DNA of 64,000 nucleotides from Pseudomonas kribbensis (GTDB lineage Bacteria; Pseudomonadota; Gammaproteobacteria; Pseudomonadales; Pseudomonadaceae). Below, piece after piece: positions 54,487 through 62,046 of the stretch. Location: contig NZ_CP029608.1 in NCBI RefSeq assembly GCF_003352185.1, positions 496,001 through 560,000 of the forward strand. Direction: 5' to 3'. The notes beneath the pieces were generated by a model, which made no database searches, was not told the DNA's origin, and saw only the letters and a list, made by a program, of their open reading frames with translations. The translations under genes were made by a program, and so were the position numbers. Every line of letters starts with the position of its first letter. The stretch's first letter is position 1.

Positions 54487-55971
54487 ATGAGCGCAAGCAA
54501 TCCAACCCTGATCACGTTCGTGATCTACATCGCAGCAATGGTGCTGATCGGCTTCATGGCCTATCGCTCCACCAACAACCTTTCCGACTACATTCTGGGC
54601 GGCCGCAGCCTGGGCAGCGTGGTGACCGCATTGTCCGCCGGCGCTTCCGACATGAGCGGCTGGTTGCTGATGGGCCTGCCGGGCGCCATCTACATGTCCG
54701 GCCTGTCCGAAAGCTGGATCGCCATCGGCCTGATCGTCGGTGCCTACCTGAACTGGCTGTTCGTCGCCGGTCGTCTGCGTGTTCAAACCGAGCACAACGG
54801 CGATGCCCTGACTCTGCCGGACTACTTCGCCAGCCGTTTTGAAGATAAAAGCGGCCTGCTGCGGATCATTTCGGCAGTAGTGATTCTGGTGTTCTTCACC
54901 ATCTACTGCGCTTCCGGCATCGTGGCCGGTGCCCGCCTGTTCGAAAGCACCTTCGGCATGTCCTACGAGACCGCGCTGTGGGCCGGTGCTGCGGCGACGA
55001 TTGCCTACACCTTCGTCGGCGGTTTCCTCGCGGTGAGCTGGACCGATACCGTTCAAGCCACCCTGATGATCTTCGCCCTGATCCTGACGCCGATTATCGT
55101 TCTGCTGGCTACCGGTGGCGTGGACACCACGTTCCTCGCCATCGAAGCCAATGACCCGAGCAACTTCGACATGCTCAAGGGCACCACTTTCATCGGTATC
55201 ATCTCGCTGATGGGCTGGGGCCTGGGTTACTTCGGCCAGCCGCACATCCTGGCGCGTTTCATGGCCGCTGACTCGGTGAAATCCATCGCCAACGCCCGTC
55301 GCATCTCCATGACCTGGATGATCCTGTGCCTGGGCGGCACCGTAGCCGTGGGCTTCTTCGGTATCGCTTACTTCTCGGCCAACCCGGACGTGGCACTGCC
55401 AGTGAGCGAGAACCACGAACGTGTGTTCATCGAGCTGGCGAAAATCCTCTTCAACCCGTGGATTGCCGGTGTCCTGCTGTCGGCCATCCTGGCTGCCGTG
55501 ATGAGTACCCTGAGCTGCCAGTTGCTGGTGTGCTCGAGCGCCCTGACCGAAGACTTCTACAAGACCTTCCTGCGTAAATCCGCCTCGCAAGTCGAGCTGG
55601 TATGGGTCGGCCGCGCCATGGTGCTGCTGGTTGCACTGATCGCCATCGCGATGGCCGCCAACCCGGACAACCGCGTGCTGGGCCTGGTGTCCTACGCCTG
55701 GGCCGGTTTCGGCGCTGCCTTCGGTCCGGTCGTGCTGATCTCGGTGATCTGGAAGAAAATGACCCGCGACGGCGCACTGGCCGGCATCCTGGTCGGCGCG
55801 ATCACCGTGATCGTGTGGAAGCACTTTGAAGTGCTGGGCCTGTACGAAATCATCCCGGGCTTCATCTTCGCCAGCCTGGCCATCTACTTCGTCAGCCTGA
55901 TGGGCCAGCCAAGCACCGGCATGGTTCAGCGCTTCGAAGCGGCCGAGAAGGATTTCCATCTGAACAAGTGA
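54487..55971 (+). CDS. putP: Sodium/proline symporter
   Basis: High-affinity proline importer driven by sodium. The 494-residue protein has about 13 hydrophobic segments and the solute:sodium symporter blocks SDYILGGRSLG (about 33-43), LSAGASDMSGWLLMGLPG (about 49-66) and GYFGQPHILARFMA (about 240-253). The Ser and Asp in SAGASDMSGW are conserved ion-site residues. It is divergent from putA and shares its operator region. Confidence 0.95.
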   Translation: MSASNPTLITFVIYIAAMVLIGFMAYRSTNNLSDYILGGRSLGSVVTALSAGASDMSGWLLMGLPGAIYMSGLSESWIAIGLIVGAYLNWLFVAGRLRVQTEHNGDALTLPDYFASRFEDKSGLLRIISAVVILVFFTIYCASGIVAGARLFESTFGMSYETALWAGAAATIAYTFVGGFLAVSWTDTVQATLMIFALILTPIIVLLATGGVDTTFLAIEANDPSNFDMLKGTTFIGIISLMGWGLGYFGQPHILARFMAADSVKSIANARRISMTWMILCLGGTVAVGFFGIAYFSANPDVALPVSENHERVFIELAKILFNPWIAGVLLSAILAAVMSTLSCQLLVCSSALTEDFYKTFLRKSASQVELVWVGRAMVLLVALIAIAMAANPDNRVLGLVSYAWAGFGAAFGPVVLISVIWKKMTRDGALAGILVGAITVIVWKHFEVLGLYEIIPGFIFASLAIYFVSLMGQPSTGMVQRFEAAEKDFHLNK

Positions 55972-55997
55972 TGGGAATGAGCTGAGGCTCACAAAAG

Positions 55998-56034
55998 AAC
56001 GGCCCGTTTCCTGCCAGGAAACGGGCCGTTTTTT
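55998..56034 (+). terminator. Intrinsic terminator of putP
   Basis: A perfect stem of about 16 bp built on AACGGCCCGTTTCCTG and its complement with a short CC-containing loop, followed by a T-run. It lies 26 bases after the putP stop. Confidence 0.93.
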
Positions 56035-56068
56035 ATTGCCTGAGATTTATCGGGTTCACCCGAGCCAC

Positions 56069-56160
56069 CTGTGGGAGCGAGCCTGCTCGCGATAGCGTCG
56101 AGTCAGTCACCATCAATTTTGAATGTTCAATCGCTATCGCGAGCAGGCTCGCTCCCACAG
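56069..56160. repeat. REP doublet (REPIN)
   Basis: Arms CTGTGGGAGCGAGCCTGCTC and the complement are extended by GCGATAGCG and its complement around an AT-rich spacer. Same family as the doublets at 11952 and 21098. It marks the left edge of the vgrG island. Confidence 0.92.
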
Positions 56161-56324
56161 GGATTGGTGATGTTGTTGAAGGAAATGTCTGTAGTTGAAG
56201 GCGCCGATTGTTGAAGGGGAGATCGAAGTTTCAAGTAGGGAAAATCTGATTTTCCGGTCACCCAACCTGCACCCCTTGCCCCTCATGCAGAATCGCCCGC
56301 CTTCATACTGCAGAGAGACATCGG

Positions 56325-58340
56325 ATGTTCGCGCCTGCCAATCAACCGCGTTTCACGTTGACCGTCGAAGGCGCCCAATTTGACCTCAAAGTCCTTGAGT
56401 TCACGGGCAAGGAAGCCATCAGCCAACCCTTTCGATTTGACCTGGAACTGGTCAGCGAGCGACCGGATCTGGACCTCGAAAGCCTGCTGCACTGTCAGGC
56501 GTTTCTGGGTTTTGATGAAGACGGTTCCGGTGTTCACGGTCAGATCTATCGGGTCGGACAGGGGGATTCCGGCAAGCGTCTGACCCGTTATCACGTCAGT
56601 CTTGTTCCACGCTTGGCCTATCTCGGCCACCGGATCAATCAGCGGATTTTCCAGCACCAAAGCGTGCCGCAGATCGTGACGCAGATCCTCAAGGATCACG
56701 CGATCCTACGCGATGCCTTCGAATTTCGCCTCGGCAGCGATTACCCGCCCCGTGAATATTGCGTGCAGTACGCGGAGAGCGATCTGGCGTTCATCCAGCG
56801 CTTGTGTGCCGAGGTCGGTATTCATTTCCACTTTCAGCACAGTCCGGACGGGCATCTGTTGGTGTTCGGCGACGATCAAACGGTGTTCCCGCGTCTGGCC
56901 GAACCGACGCTGTACCTGCCGGGCAGCGGCATGGCTGCGGCGGCACCGGCGATCAAGCGCTTCACCGTCCGCGTGGAAACCCGAACCAGCGTGGTCACCC
57001 GCCGTGATTACGACTTCACCAAGCCACGCCTGCCGTTGCAGAGCCGGGTGGAAAGCGAACAGCGCCCGGTGCTGGAGGATTACCACTTTCCCGGCCAGTT
57101 CACCGAACGCGAAACCGGCAAGCAACTGGCCCGGCGCACCCTTGAGCGCCATGTCGCCGATTACCGTCAGGCCGAGGGTCGCAGCGATCAATCCACCTTG
57201 GTCAGCGGACATTTCCTGCAACTGACCGAGCATCCGCGCCAGGATTTGAATGACCTCTGGTTGCTGACCTCTGTCGAACACCATGGCCGGCAGCCGCAAG
57301 TGCTGGAGGAATCGGTCACCAGCGATGGCGACGAATTCCAGGGTTACCGTAATACCTTTCTTGCGACGCCGTGGGACGTATTCTTCCGTCCGCCGATGGG
57401 CCCGGAAAAGCCTCGGATGCTCGGTTATCAACCGGCCGTGGTCACCGGCCCGAAAGACAGTGAAATCCATTGCGACGAGTACGGCCGGGTCAAGGTGCAA
57501 CTGGCTTGGGATCGTGACGGCGAACTCAACGAGCACTCCAGCTGCTGGCTGCGGGTCGCCAGCGGCTGGGCCCATGACCGTTATGGCAGCGTGCTGATTC
57601 CGCGGGTCGGTATGGAAGTGCTGGTGGGGTTCATCGATTCCGACGCCGACAAACCGCTGGTCATGGGTTGCCTGCCTAACGCCGCCACGCCGGTGCCGCT
57701 GGATCTGCCGGCCGACAAGACCCGCAGTATTTTCCGCAGCCAGAGTAGTCCGGGCGGCGGCGGTTACAACGAATTGCGCATCGAGGATCGCAAAGGCGCC
57801 GAGGAAATCTACCTGCGCGCCCAACGAAACTGGACGCAGCATGTGCTGAATGATCAGCAGGTGCAGGTGGATAACCAGCGCAGCGTCGTGGTGACCGGTC
57901 TCGCCAAGCATGAACTGAAAGCCGATGAGCAACGCATCACTCACGGTCAGCGCCAGACCGAGGTGAAGCAGGACGACCACCTCACGGTGACCGGCGACCG
58001 GCACATCCGCGTGAGCAATCAGGCGATCAACGCCAGCGCCCAATTCCACGTCAGCGCCGGCCAGCAAGTGGTGATCGACGGCGGGGCGAGCGCGACGATT
58101 CAGGCGGGCGGGCAGTGGATCAACATCGGCCCCGGCGGGATCTTCAGCAGCGTGCCGATTGTGGTGGGTGGTGCGCCGATGACGGCGATGAGCGCCGCGC
58201 CGACCGTGCCGGGGTTGCCGGAGAAACTGGCGGCGGCACCGGCAGCGATTTTGACTGCTGCGCAAATCATGAGTCTTAAACGAGATGCGCCGTTCTGCGA
58301 AGAATGCGAGCGCTGCAAGGAGGGTGTCTGTGCGGCCTGA
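56325..58340 (+). CDS. vgrG: VgrG, type VI secretion spike protein (orphan)
   Basis: VgrG trimers form the tip of the type VI secretion needle and carry effectors. The 671-residue protein has the gp27-like base (residues 1 to about 370, RDAFEFRLGSDYPPREYCVQ and YAESDLAFIQRL), the gp5-like OB domain (about 375-465, CDEYGRVKVQLAWDRDG and RVGMEVLVGFIDSD) and a beta-helix spike with VTGDRHIRV-type repeats. It ends with a Cys cluster CEECERCKEGVC. No other type VI structural gene is in the window, so it is an orphan serving a secretion system encoded elsewhere. The next gene overlaps it by 11 bases. Confidence 0.95.
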   Translation: MFAPANQPRFTLTVEGAQFDLKVLEFTGKEAISQPFRFDLELVSERPDLDLESLLHCQAFLGFDEDGSGVHGQIYRVGQGDSGKRLTRYHVSLVPRLAYLGHRINQRIFQHQSVPQIVTQILKDHAILRDAFEFRLGSDYPPREYCVQYAESDLAFIQRLCAEVGIHFHFQHSPDGHLLVFGDDQTVFPRLAEPTLYLPGSGMAAAAPAIKRFTVRVETRTSVVTRRDYDFTKPRLPLQSRVESEQRPVLEDYHFPGQFTERETGKQLARRTLERHVADYRQAEGRSDQSTLVSGHFLQLTEHPRQDLNDLWLLTSVEHHGRQPQVLEESVTSDGDEFQGYRNTFLATPWDVFFRPPMGPEKPRMLGYQPAVVTGPKDSEIHCDEYGRVKVQLAWDRDGELNEHSSCWLRVASGWAHDRYGSVLIPRVGMEVLVGFIDSDADKPLVMGCLPNAATPVPLDLPADKTRSIFRSQSSPGGGGYNELRIEDRKGAEEIYLRAQRNWTQHVLNDQQVQVDNQRSVVVTGLAKHELKADEQRITHGQRQTEVKQDDHLTVTGDRHIRVSNQAINASAQFHVSAGQQVVIDGGASATIQAGGQWINIGPGGIFSSVPIVVGGAPMTAMSAAPTVPGLPEKLAAAPAAILTAAQIMSLKRDAPFCEECERCKEGVCAA

Positions 58341-59037
58341 TCAATGGTTGAAGGGAGAGCCGCTGAAACCGTCGGAGCAGCTGTTCGCGATTTTCAGTAG
58401 CGCGAGTGCGGTGGAACCGTTGAAAGCCTGGCCGTCGAATGCGCAGACGCCGAAACCGGTCTGGGCGGAAACGATCTATGCCGAATGGGATGCGGTGATG
58501 CCCTACGTGGGAATCGTCGACGCGGGCAGTGAGTTTCTGGATTGGGTGGCGACCACGGAGTCTCGGGACTGGGGCTGGCTGGCGATTTCTTCGGCCGGGC
58601 TTAATGCGGTGGTCGAGCACTTTCGCAGTTTGACTCAGGTGTTGATGCCGGACGGGAAAGCGGTGTTCTTCCGGTTCTGGGATGGGCGGTTTTTGTTGCC
58701 GATCCTTGAGTCGTCCGAGATGGATGCCGGGCAATTGCTGCCGGTCCTTACGCGAGGATTGGTCAACGGTCAGACCGTGGAGATCGAGGGCAGGGCGCAG
58801 GTCTCGGGTCGGGAGTTTCCTTGGTGGTCGGTGCCGGAAAAGCTGCTGGCGCAATTCGGCGATGAAGCCCGGATCAACAACGCCTTGCAGTGGTTGAGCG
58901 AGGAGCAGCCGGCGTTGTTCGAAGCATTCCCTGCCGATGTCTTGCGCTGCAAGGTTGTCAGGTGTTTTGCGGTTACGGCGTCGGACGAATCGTCGGCTTC
59001 GGCATTGCTGGACTACTTGCGGGACGAGTCAGAGTGA
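58330..59037 (+). CDS. DUF4123-type type VI effector adaptor
   Basis: The 235-residue protein matches the DUF4123 pattern: LFAIFSSASAVEPL near 20-33, YAEWDAVMPYVGIV near 50-63, WGWLAISSAG near 81-90 and FFRFWDGRFLLPIL near 112-125. These adaptors bind VgrG and load a cognate effector onto it. The start is GTG 58330, because AAGGAGG lies 6-7 bases upstream; it overlaps the end of vgrG. The frame is open upstream inside vgrG. Confidence 0.86.
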   Translation: MRPDQWLKGEPLKPSEQLFAIFSSASAVEPLKAWPSNAQTPKPVWAETIYAEWDAVMPYVGIVDAGSEFLDWVATTESRDWGWLAISSAGLNAVVEHFRSLTQVLMPDGKAVFFRFWDGRFLLPILESSEMDAGQLLPVLTRGLVNGQTVEIEGRAQVSGREFPWWSVPEKLLAQFGDEARINNALQWLSEEQPALFEAFPADVLRCKVVRCFAVTASDESSASALLDYLRDESE

Positions 59038-59225
59038 AATTTCCGGGCAAAGGCTTCGGACGTTTCCTGCGAGTTGCGGCGGTTTGCGTGAACTGGTGGG
59101 CGCGGTGGTGCGGGGATAGTCTTTGGTTGTCTCCGCAAGTGTGGAGACAGGGCGTAGGAGCCCTGATTTCAGAGCAGTGCATAAGCGTCGTTGCCCGATT
59201 TGCGGCAGTCTTCGCTCGACCGTAA
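59034..59225 (+). CDS. Doubtful small ORF after the DUF4123 gene
   Basis: A GTG overlapping the adaptor stop (GTGA) opens a 63-residue frame starting KFPGKGFGRFLRVAAVCVNW. It is where the effector gene is expected in such islands. It resembles no effector family I know, and its last part runs into the structured RNA at 59180. It is either the surviving start of a lost effector gene or not a gene at all. Confidence 0.25.
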   Translation: MKFPGKGFGRFLRVAAVCVNWWARWCGDSLWLSPQVWRQGVGALISEQCISVVARFAAVFARP

Positions 59226-59328
59226 GATCTTTTGCGGCGGTTATGCGCGGGCACGCTTCGGCGTGGCTGAGTGCTCTGGTCTCAGTCCTCCTACCCCGCG
59301 CATGGCTGCCACCCAATCCTGTAGGAGG
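59180..59328 (+). ncRNA. Structured RNA leader upstream of the small gene at 59369
   Basis: The stretch folds on paper into a three-way junction. A 9-bp closing stem pairs ATGCGCGGG (59243-59251) with CCCGCGCAT (59295-59303). One arm is CACGC-TTCG-GCGTG (59252-59265), a perfect stem with a UUCG tetraloop. The other is CTGAG (59267-59271) with CTCAG (59281-59285). An alternative 8-bp pair CCTCCTAC (59287-59294) with GTAGGAGG (59321-59328) would break the closing stem. Similar leaders recur, in my memory, upstream of short genes in other pseudomonads, but no family name can be given with confidence. Confidence 0.55.
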
Positions 59329-59368
59329 GAAACGGTGTGCGCCTCTTTCACTACCAGAGGATTAAACA

Positions 59369-59686
59369 ATGAGCACGCTTCATCCAGATCCACCCTACGA
59401 ACCATTCATCCCTCACCCCAACAACCGCCTCATGGCGCTGACCAGCAACTGCAACGACATGCCCACCCTGTTCATCGACACCCACGCCCCGCTCGATGTC
59501 CTGATGGACGCCGCCAACTACCGCATCCGCGCCGTAATCCAGGTCCTGGAAAACATGTGCATGCGCGGCTCGGTCGAGTGCGACTCGGTCATCCTCAGCG
59601 ACTTTGCCCAGCTCTGTGTGATTCCGTTGCGTGACGGTTGTGATGTGCTGGATGTGATTGGCAAGCGCCTGCGCGCACAGCCCTGA
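59369..59686 (+). CDS. Small protein of unknown function, DUF3077/DUF6124-like in layout
   Basis: The 105-residue protein has a disordered Pro-rich N-terminus (about 1-25) and then LFIDTHAPLDVLMDAANYRIRAV, a pattern like the short Pseudomonas proteins with an LFxV...LLxxA core. It has five Cys in the second half. AGAGGA lies 7 bases before the ATG. The structured leader ends 40 bases upstream and may control it. The function is unknown and the family link is tentative. Confidence 0.6.
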   Translation: MSTLHPDPPYEPFIPHPNNRLMALTSNCNDMPTLFIDTHAPLDVLMDAANYRIRAVIQVLENMCMRGSVECDSVILSDFAQLCVIPLRDGCDVLDVIGKRLRAQP

Positions 59687-59760
59687 CAGACGATGCAGAC
59701 TCCCTCGCCAAAACAGCGAACTCAAAGCATTGCTCGAACGCTACCTCTCCTGTTGGGTGA

Positions 59761-60174
59761 TCATTCCGAGATGTAAGCATCCTGGGTCTTGATGAAGCTG
59801 TCGAAAGCTTGGGAGTTGTAAACCTCAAGGCACGCGTAAAACACGACTTTCCGATTCGAGTGCTGGCTGGCCGAGGATGTCTGATCGTAGGCAGCGAGTA
59901 TGTAGTTTTCGGTTTCCTTGTAAGGATCGTGCACGACTTGCAGCGTGTCCTCATTCTGAACAACGGTGTGCAGGCCTTTGCCCATGAACGAGTAGGCTCC
60001 GGCGGACAGAACGATGTCTTTTTCCAGTGCAGATTGTTCTTTGAATGGCGCCAGAATGCAGTGGCTCAAACCGTAGTTCTTCAGATTCTGGCGTGCCTGT
60101 TCGGTGTGTTCTTCGCCAGCGAAGGCGTGTAATGAACCCGGCAGGCACAGGAGGGCAATGATCCGGCGGTACAT
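59761..60174 (-). CDS. Tai4-like type VI amidase immunity protein
   Basis: The 137-residue protein has a signal peptide ending near HAFA (residues 16-19). The mature part has LKNYGLSHCILAPF near 31-44, SAGAYSFMGKG near 57-67 and YACLEVYNSQAFDSFI near 112-127, the pattern of the Tai4 family. That family sits in the periplasm and blocks Tae4 peptidoglycan amidases delivered by type VI secretion. No Tae4 gene is adjacent: the upstream side is rlmJ on the other strand. Base composition is clearly AT-richer than the neighbours, suggesting transfer. Confidence 0.68.
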   Translation of the reverse strand: MYRRIIALLCLPGSLHAFAGEEHTEQARQNLKNYGLSHCILAPFKEQSALEKDIVLSAGAYSFMGKGLHTVVQNEDTLQVVHDPYKETENYILAAYDQTSSASQHSNRKVVFYACLEVYNSQAFDSFIKTQDAYISE

Positions 60175-60296
60175 GATTTTCAGACTTCCTGTCAGGTGGT
60201 TGCGGCCAGTGTAACGCCGGGAACGCCCACTCAGCCCCCAACCCCTGACTTGCCGCCCGGTAAAAGGTAAACTTCACGGCCCTCGCAGGAGCAGCC

Positions 60297-61136
60297 ATGA
60301 ATTATCGTCACGCCTTCCATGCCGGCAATCACGCCGATGTGTTCAAACACCTGACCTTGACCCGCCTCATCGCCCTGATGTCGCGCAAGGAGCAGCCGTT
60401 TGCCTATCTCGACAGCCACGCCGGCATCGGTCTGTATGACCTGCAGGGCGATCAGGCCAACCGTACCGGCGAGTACCTGGAAGGCATCGCACGCTTGTGG
60501 GACCAGCCGGATCTGCCGGCGCTGACCGCCGACTACATGAACGTGCTGCACGAGATGAACCCGGATGGCCAGTTGCGCTATTACCCGGGTTCGCCGGAGC
60601 TGGCGCGGCGTCTGACCCGTTCCCAGGATCGCGTGCTGCTCAACGAGAAGCACCCGGAAGACGGCGTGCTGCTCAAGGACAACATGAAGGGCGACCGTCG
60701 TGTGGCGGTGCATCTGGGTGAGGGCTGGCACGTGGCGCGGGCGTTGCTGCCGGTGGCCGAGAAGCGTGCGGTGATGCTGATCGATCCGCCGTTCGAGAAA
60801 CTCGACGAGATGCAGCGTTGCGCGGCGTCCTTGAAAGAGGCGATCTCGCGCATGCGCCAGACCGTGGCCGCGATCTGGTACCCGGTGAAGGACCAGCGCG
60901 CGCTGCGTCGTTTCTATCAGGATCTGGCCGGCACCGGTGCGCCGAAGTTGCTGCGCGTCGAGTTGCTGGTGCATCCGCTGGACACGCCGAACAGCCTGAA
61001 CGGCTCTGGCTTGGCGATTGCCAATCCGCCGTGGGGGCTGGAGGAAGAATTGCGTGAGCTGCTGCCGTGGTTGTCCAAGAAACTTGGGCAAACCCAGGGT
61101 GGATGGCAGATGGACTGGTTGATCGCCGAGAGCTGA
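60297..61136 (+). CDS. rlmJ: 23S rRNA (adenine2030-N6)-methyltransferase
   Basis: The 279-residue protein has the RlmJ N-terminus MNYRHAFHAGNHADVFKH, the SAM-site block YLDSHAGIGLYDL near 37-49, and motif IV DPPFE near 163-167 typical of adenine-N6 methyltransferases. It modifies A2030 of 23S rRNA before ribosome assembly is complete. AGGAG lies 6 bases before the ATG at 60297. Confidence 0.95.
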   Translation: MNYRHAFHAGNHADVFKHLTLTRLIALMSRKEQPFAYLDSHAGIGLYDLQGDQANRTGEYLEGIARLWDQPDLPALTADYMNVLHEMNPDGQLRYYPGSPELARRLTRSQDRVLLNEKHPEDGVLLKDNMKGDRRVAVHLGEGWHVARALLPVAEKRAVMLIDPPFEKLDEMQRCAASLKEAISRMRQTVAAIWYPVKDQRALRRFYQDLAGTGAPKLLRVELLVHPLDTPNSLNGSGLAIANPPWGLEEELRELLPWLSKKLGQTQGGWQMDWLIAES

Positions 61137-61146
61137 TCAACCGTCA

Positions 61147-61175
61147 ATCGCTCCCGCGCCAAGCGCGGGAGCGAT
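61147..61175. terminator. Palindromic hairpin between rlmJ and msrA
   Basis: A perfect 13-bp stem ATCGCTCCCGCGC/GCGCGGGAGCGAT with a CAA loop separates two convergent genes. There is no T-run, so termination is inferred from position. The stem resembles the GATCGTTCCC repeats elsewhere in the window. Confidence 0.65.
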
Positions 61176-61185
61176 CAGGACGGGC

Positions 61186-61851
61186 TCAGTTACCCGCCAG
61201 GCTCGGTGGCATGCAAACGCCAGTGCCGCCAATTCCGCAGTAGCCTTCCGGATTCTTCGCCAGATACTGCTGGTGATAGGTCTCGGCGAAGTACACGGTC
61301 GGGGCCTGTTCAATCTCGGTGCTGATTTCACCCAGACCTGCCTTCGACAATTCCGCCTGATAGACAGCCTTGCTCTTCAACGCCGCATCCAGTTGCTCCG
61401 GGTGGGTGGCGTAGATCACCGAACGGTACTGAGTGCCGATGTCGTTGCCCTGACGCATGCCCTGGGTCGGGTTGTGCAATTCCCAGAACATTGCCAGCAG
61501 CTCTTCGTAGCTGACCTTGGCCTTGTCATACACCACCAAAACGACTTCAGCGTGGCCGGTCAGGCCCGAGCAGACTTCTTCGTAGGTCGGGTTCGGCGTG
61601 TAACCGCCGGCGTAACCGACCACGGTGCTGACCACACCTTCGCGCTGCCAGAAGCGGCGTTCTGCACCCCAGAAGCAGCCCAGACCGAAAATCGCGAAGT
61701 CGACGTCCTGAAAGAACGGGCCCAGCAACGGCGTTTCGGTGAAAACAAAGTGTTTTTCAGGCAGGGCCATCGGGGTTTCACGGCCAGGCAGAGCTTGTTC
61801 TTTAGTCGGTAGCACGTTTTTGTTCACCAGAATTTCCGAGCGCAGAACCAT
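61186..61851 (-). CDS. msrA: Peptide methionine (S)-S-oxide reductase
   Basis: Repairs oxidised methionine in proteins. The 221-residue protein has the active-site motif [11 protein letters not shown] with Cys59, the substrate block [18 protein letters not shown] and HNPTQG, and resolving Cys candidates in [11 protein letters not shown] near the C-terminus. The N-terminal extension of about 50 residues is normal for the long bacterial form. GAGAGGA lies 6-7 bases before the ATG. Confidence 0.95.
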   Translation of the reverse strand: MVLRSEILVNKNVLPTKEQALPGRETPMALPEKHFVFTETPLLGPFFQDVDFAIFGLGCFWGAERRFWQREGVVSTVVGYAGGYTPNPTYEEVCSGLTGHAEVVLVVYDKAKVSYEELLAMFWELHNPTQGMRQGNDIGTQYRSVIYATHPEQLDAALKSKAVYQAELSKAGLGEISTEIEQAPTVYFAETYHQQYLAKNPEGYCGIGGTGVCMPPSLAGN

Positions 61852-61933
61852 GATCGTTCCTCTCAGTCAGGATGGGATGTAAAAAGTCAGACCGTCAGTG
61901 TGCCCAATGATGCCCGATTTCGCACTATTCAAA

Positions 61934-62023
61934 TGTGGGAGCGAGCTTGCTCGCGAAGGCGGCGCTCCATTCAATATTTGCAGTGACTGACTCACCGCTT
62001 TCGCGAGCAAGCTCGCTCCCACA
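61934..62023. repeat. REP doublet (REPIN), second variant
   Basis: Arms TGTGGGAGCGAGCTTGCTCG and the complement are extended by CGAAGGCGG and CCGCTTTCG. The core differs from the other three doublets by T for C at position 14 of the arm and by the inner extension, so it is a different subfamily. Confidence 0.9.
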
Positions 62024-62046
62024 GGGTTAGGGGGGGATTATGGGAT

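Noticed and set aside
59191..59634. A 147-codon plus-strand frame overlapping the gene at 59369
   Set aside because: It runs through the structured leader and out of frame with the better supported 105-residue gene. Its GTG near 59335 after AGGAGGG is suggestive but the product has no protein-like features.
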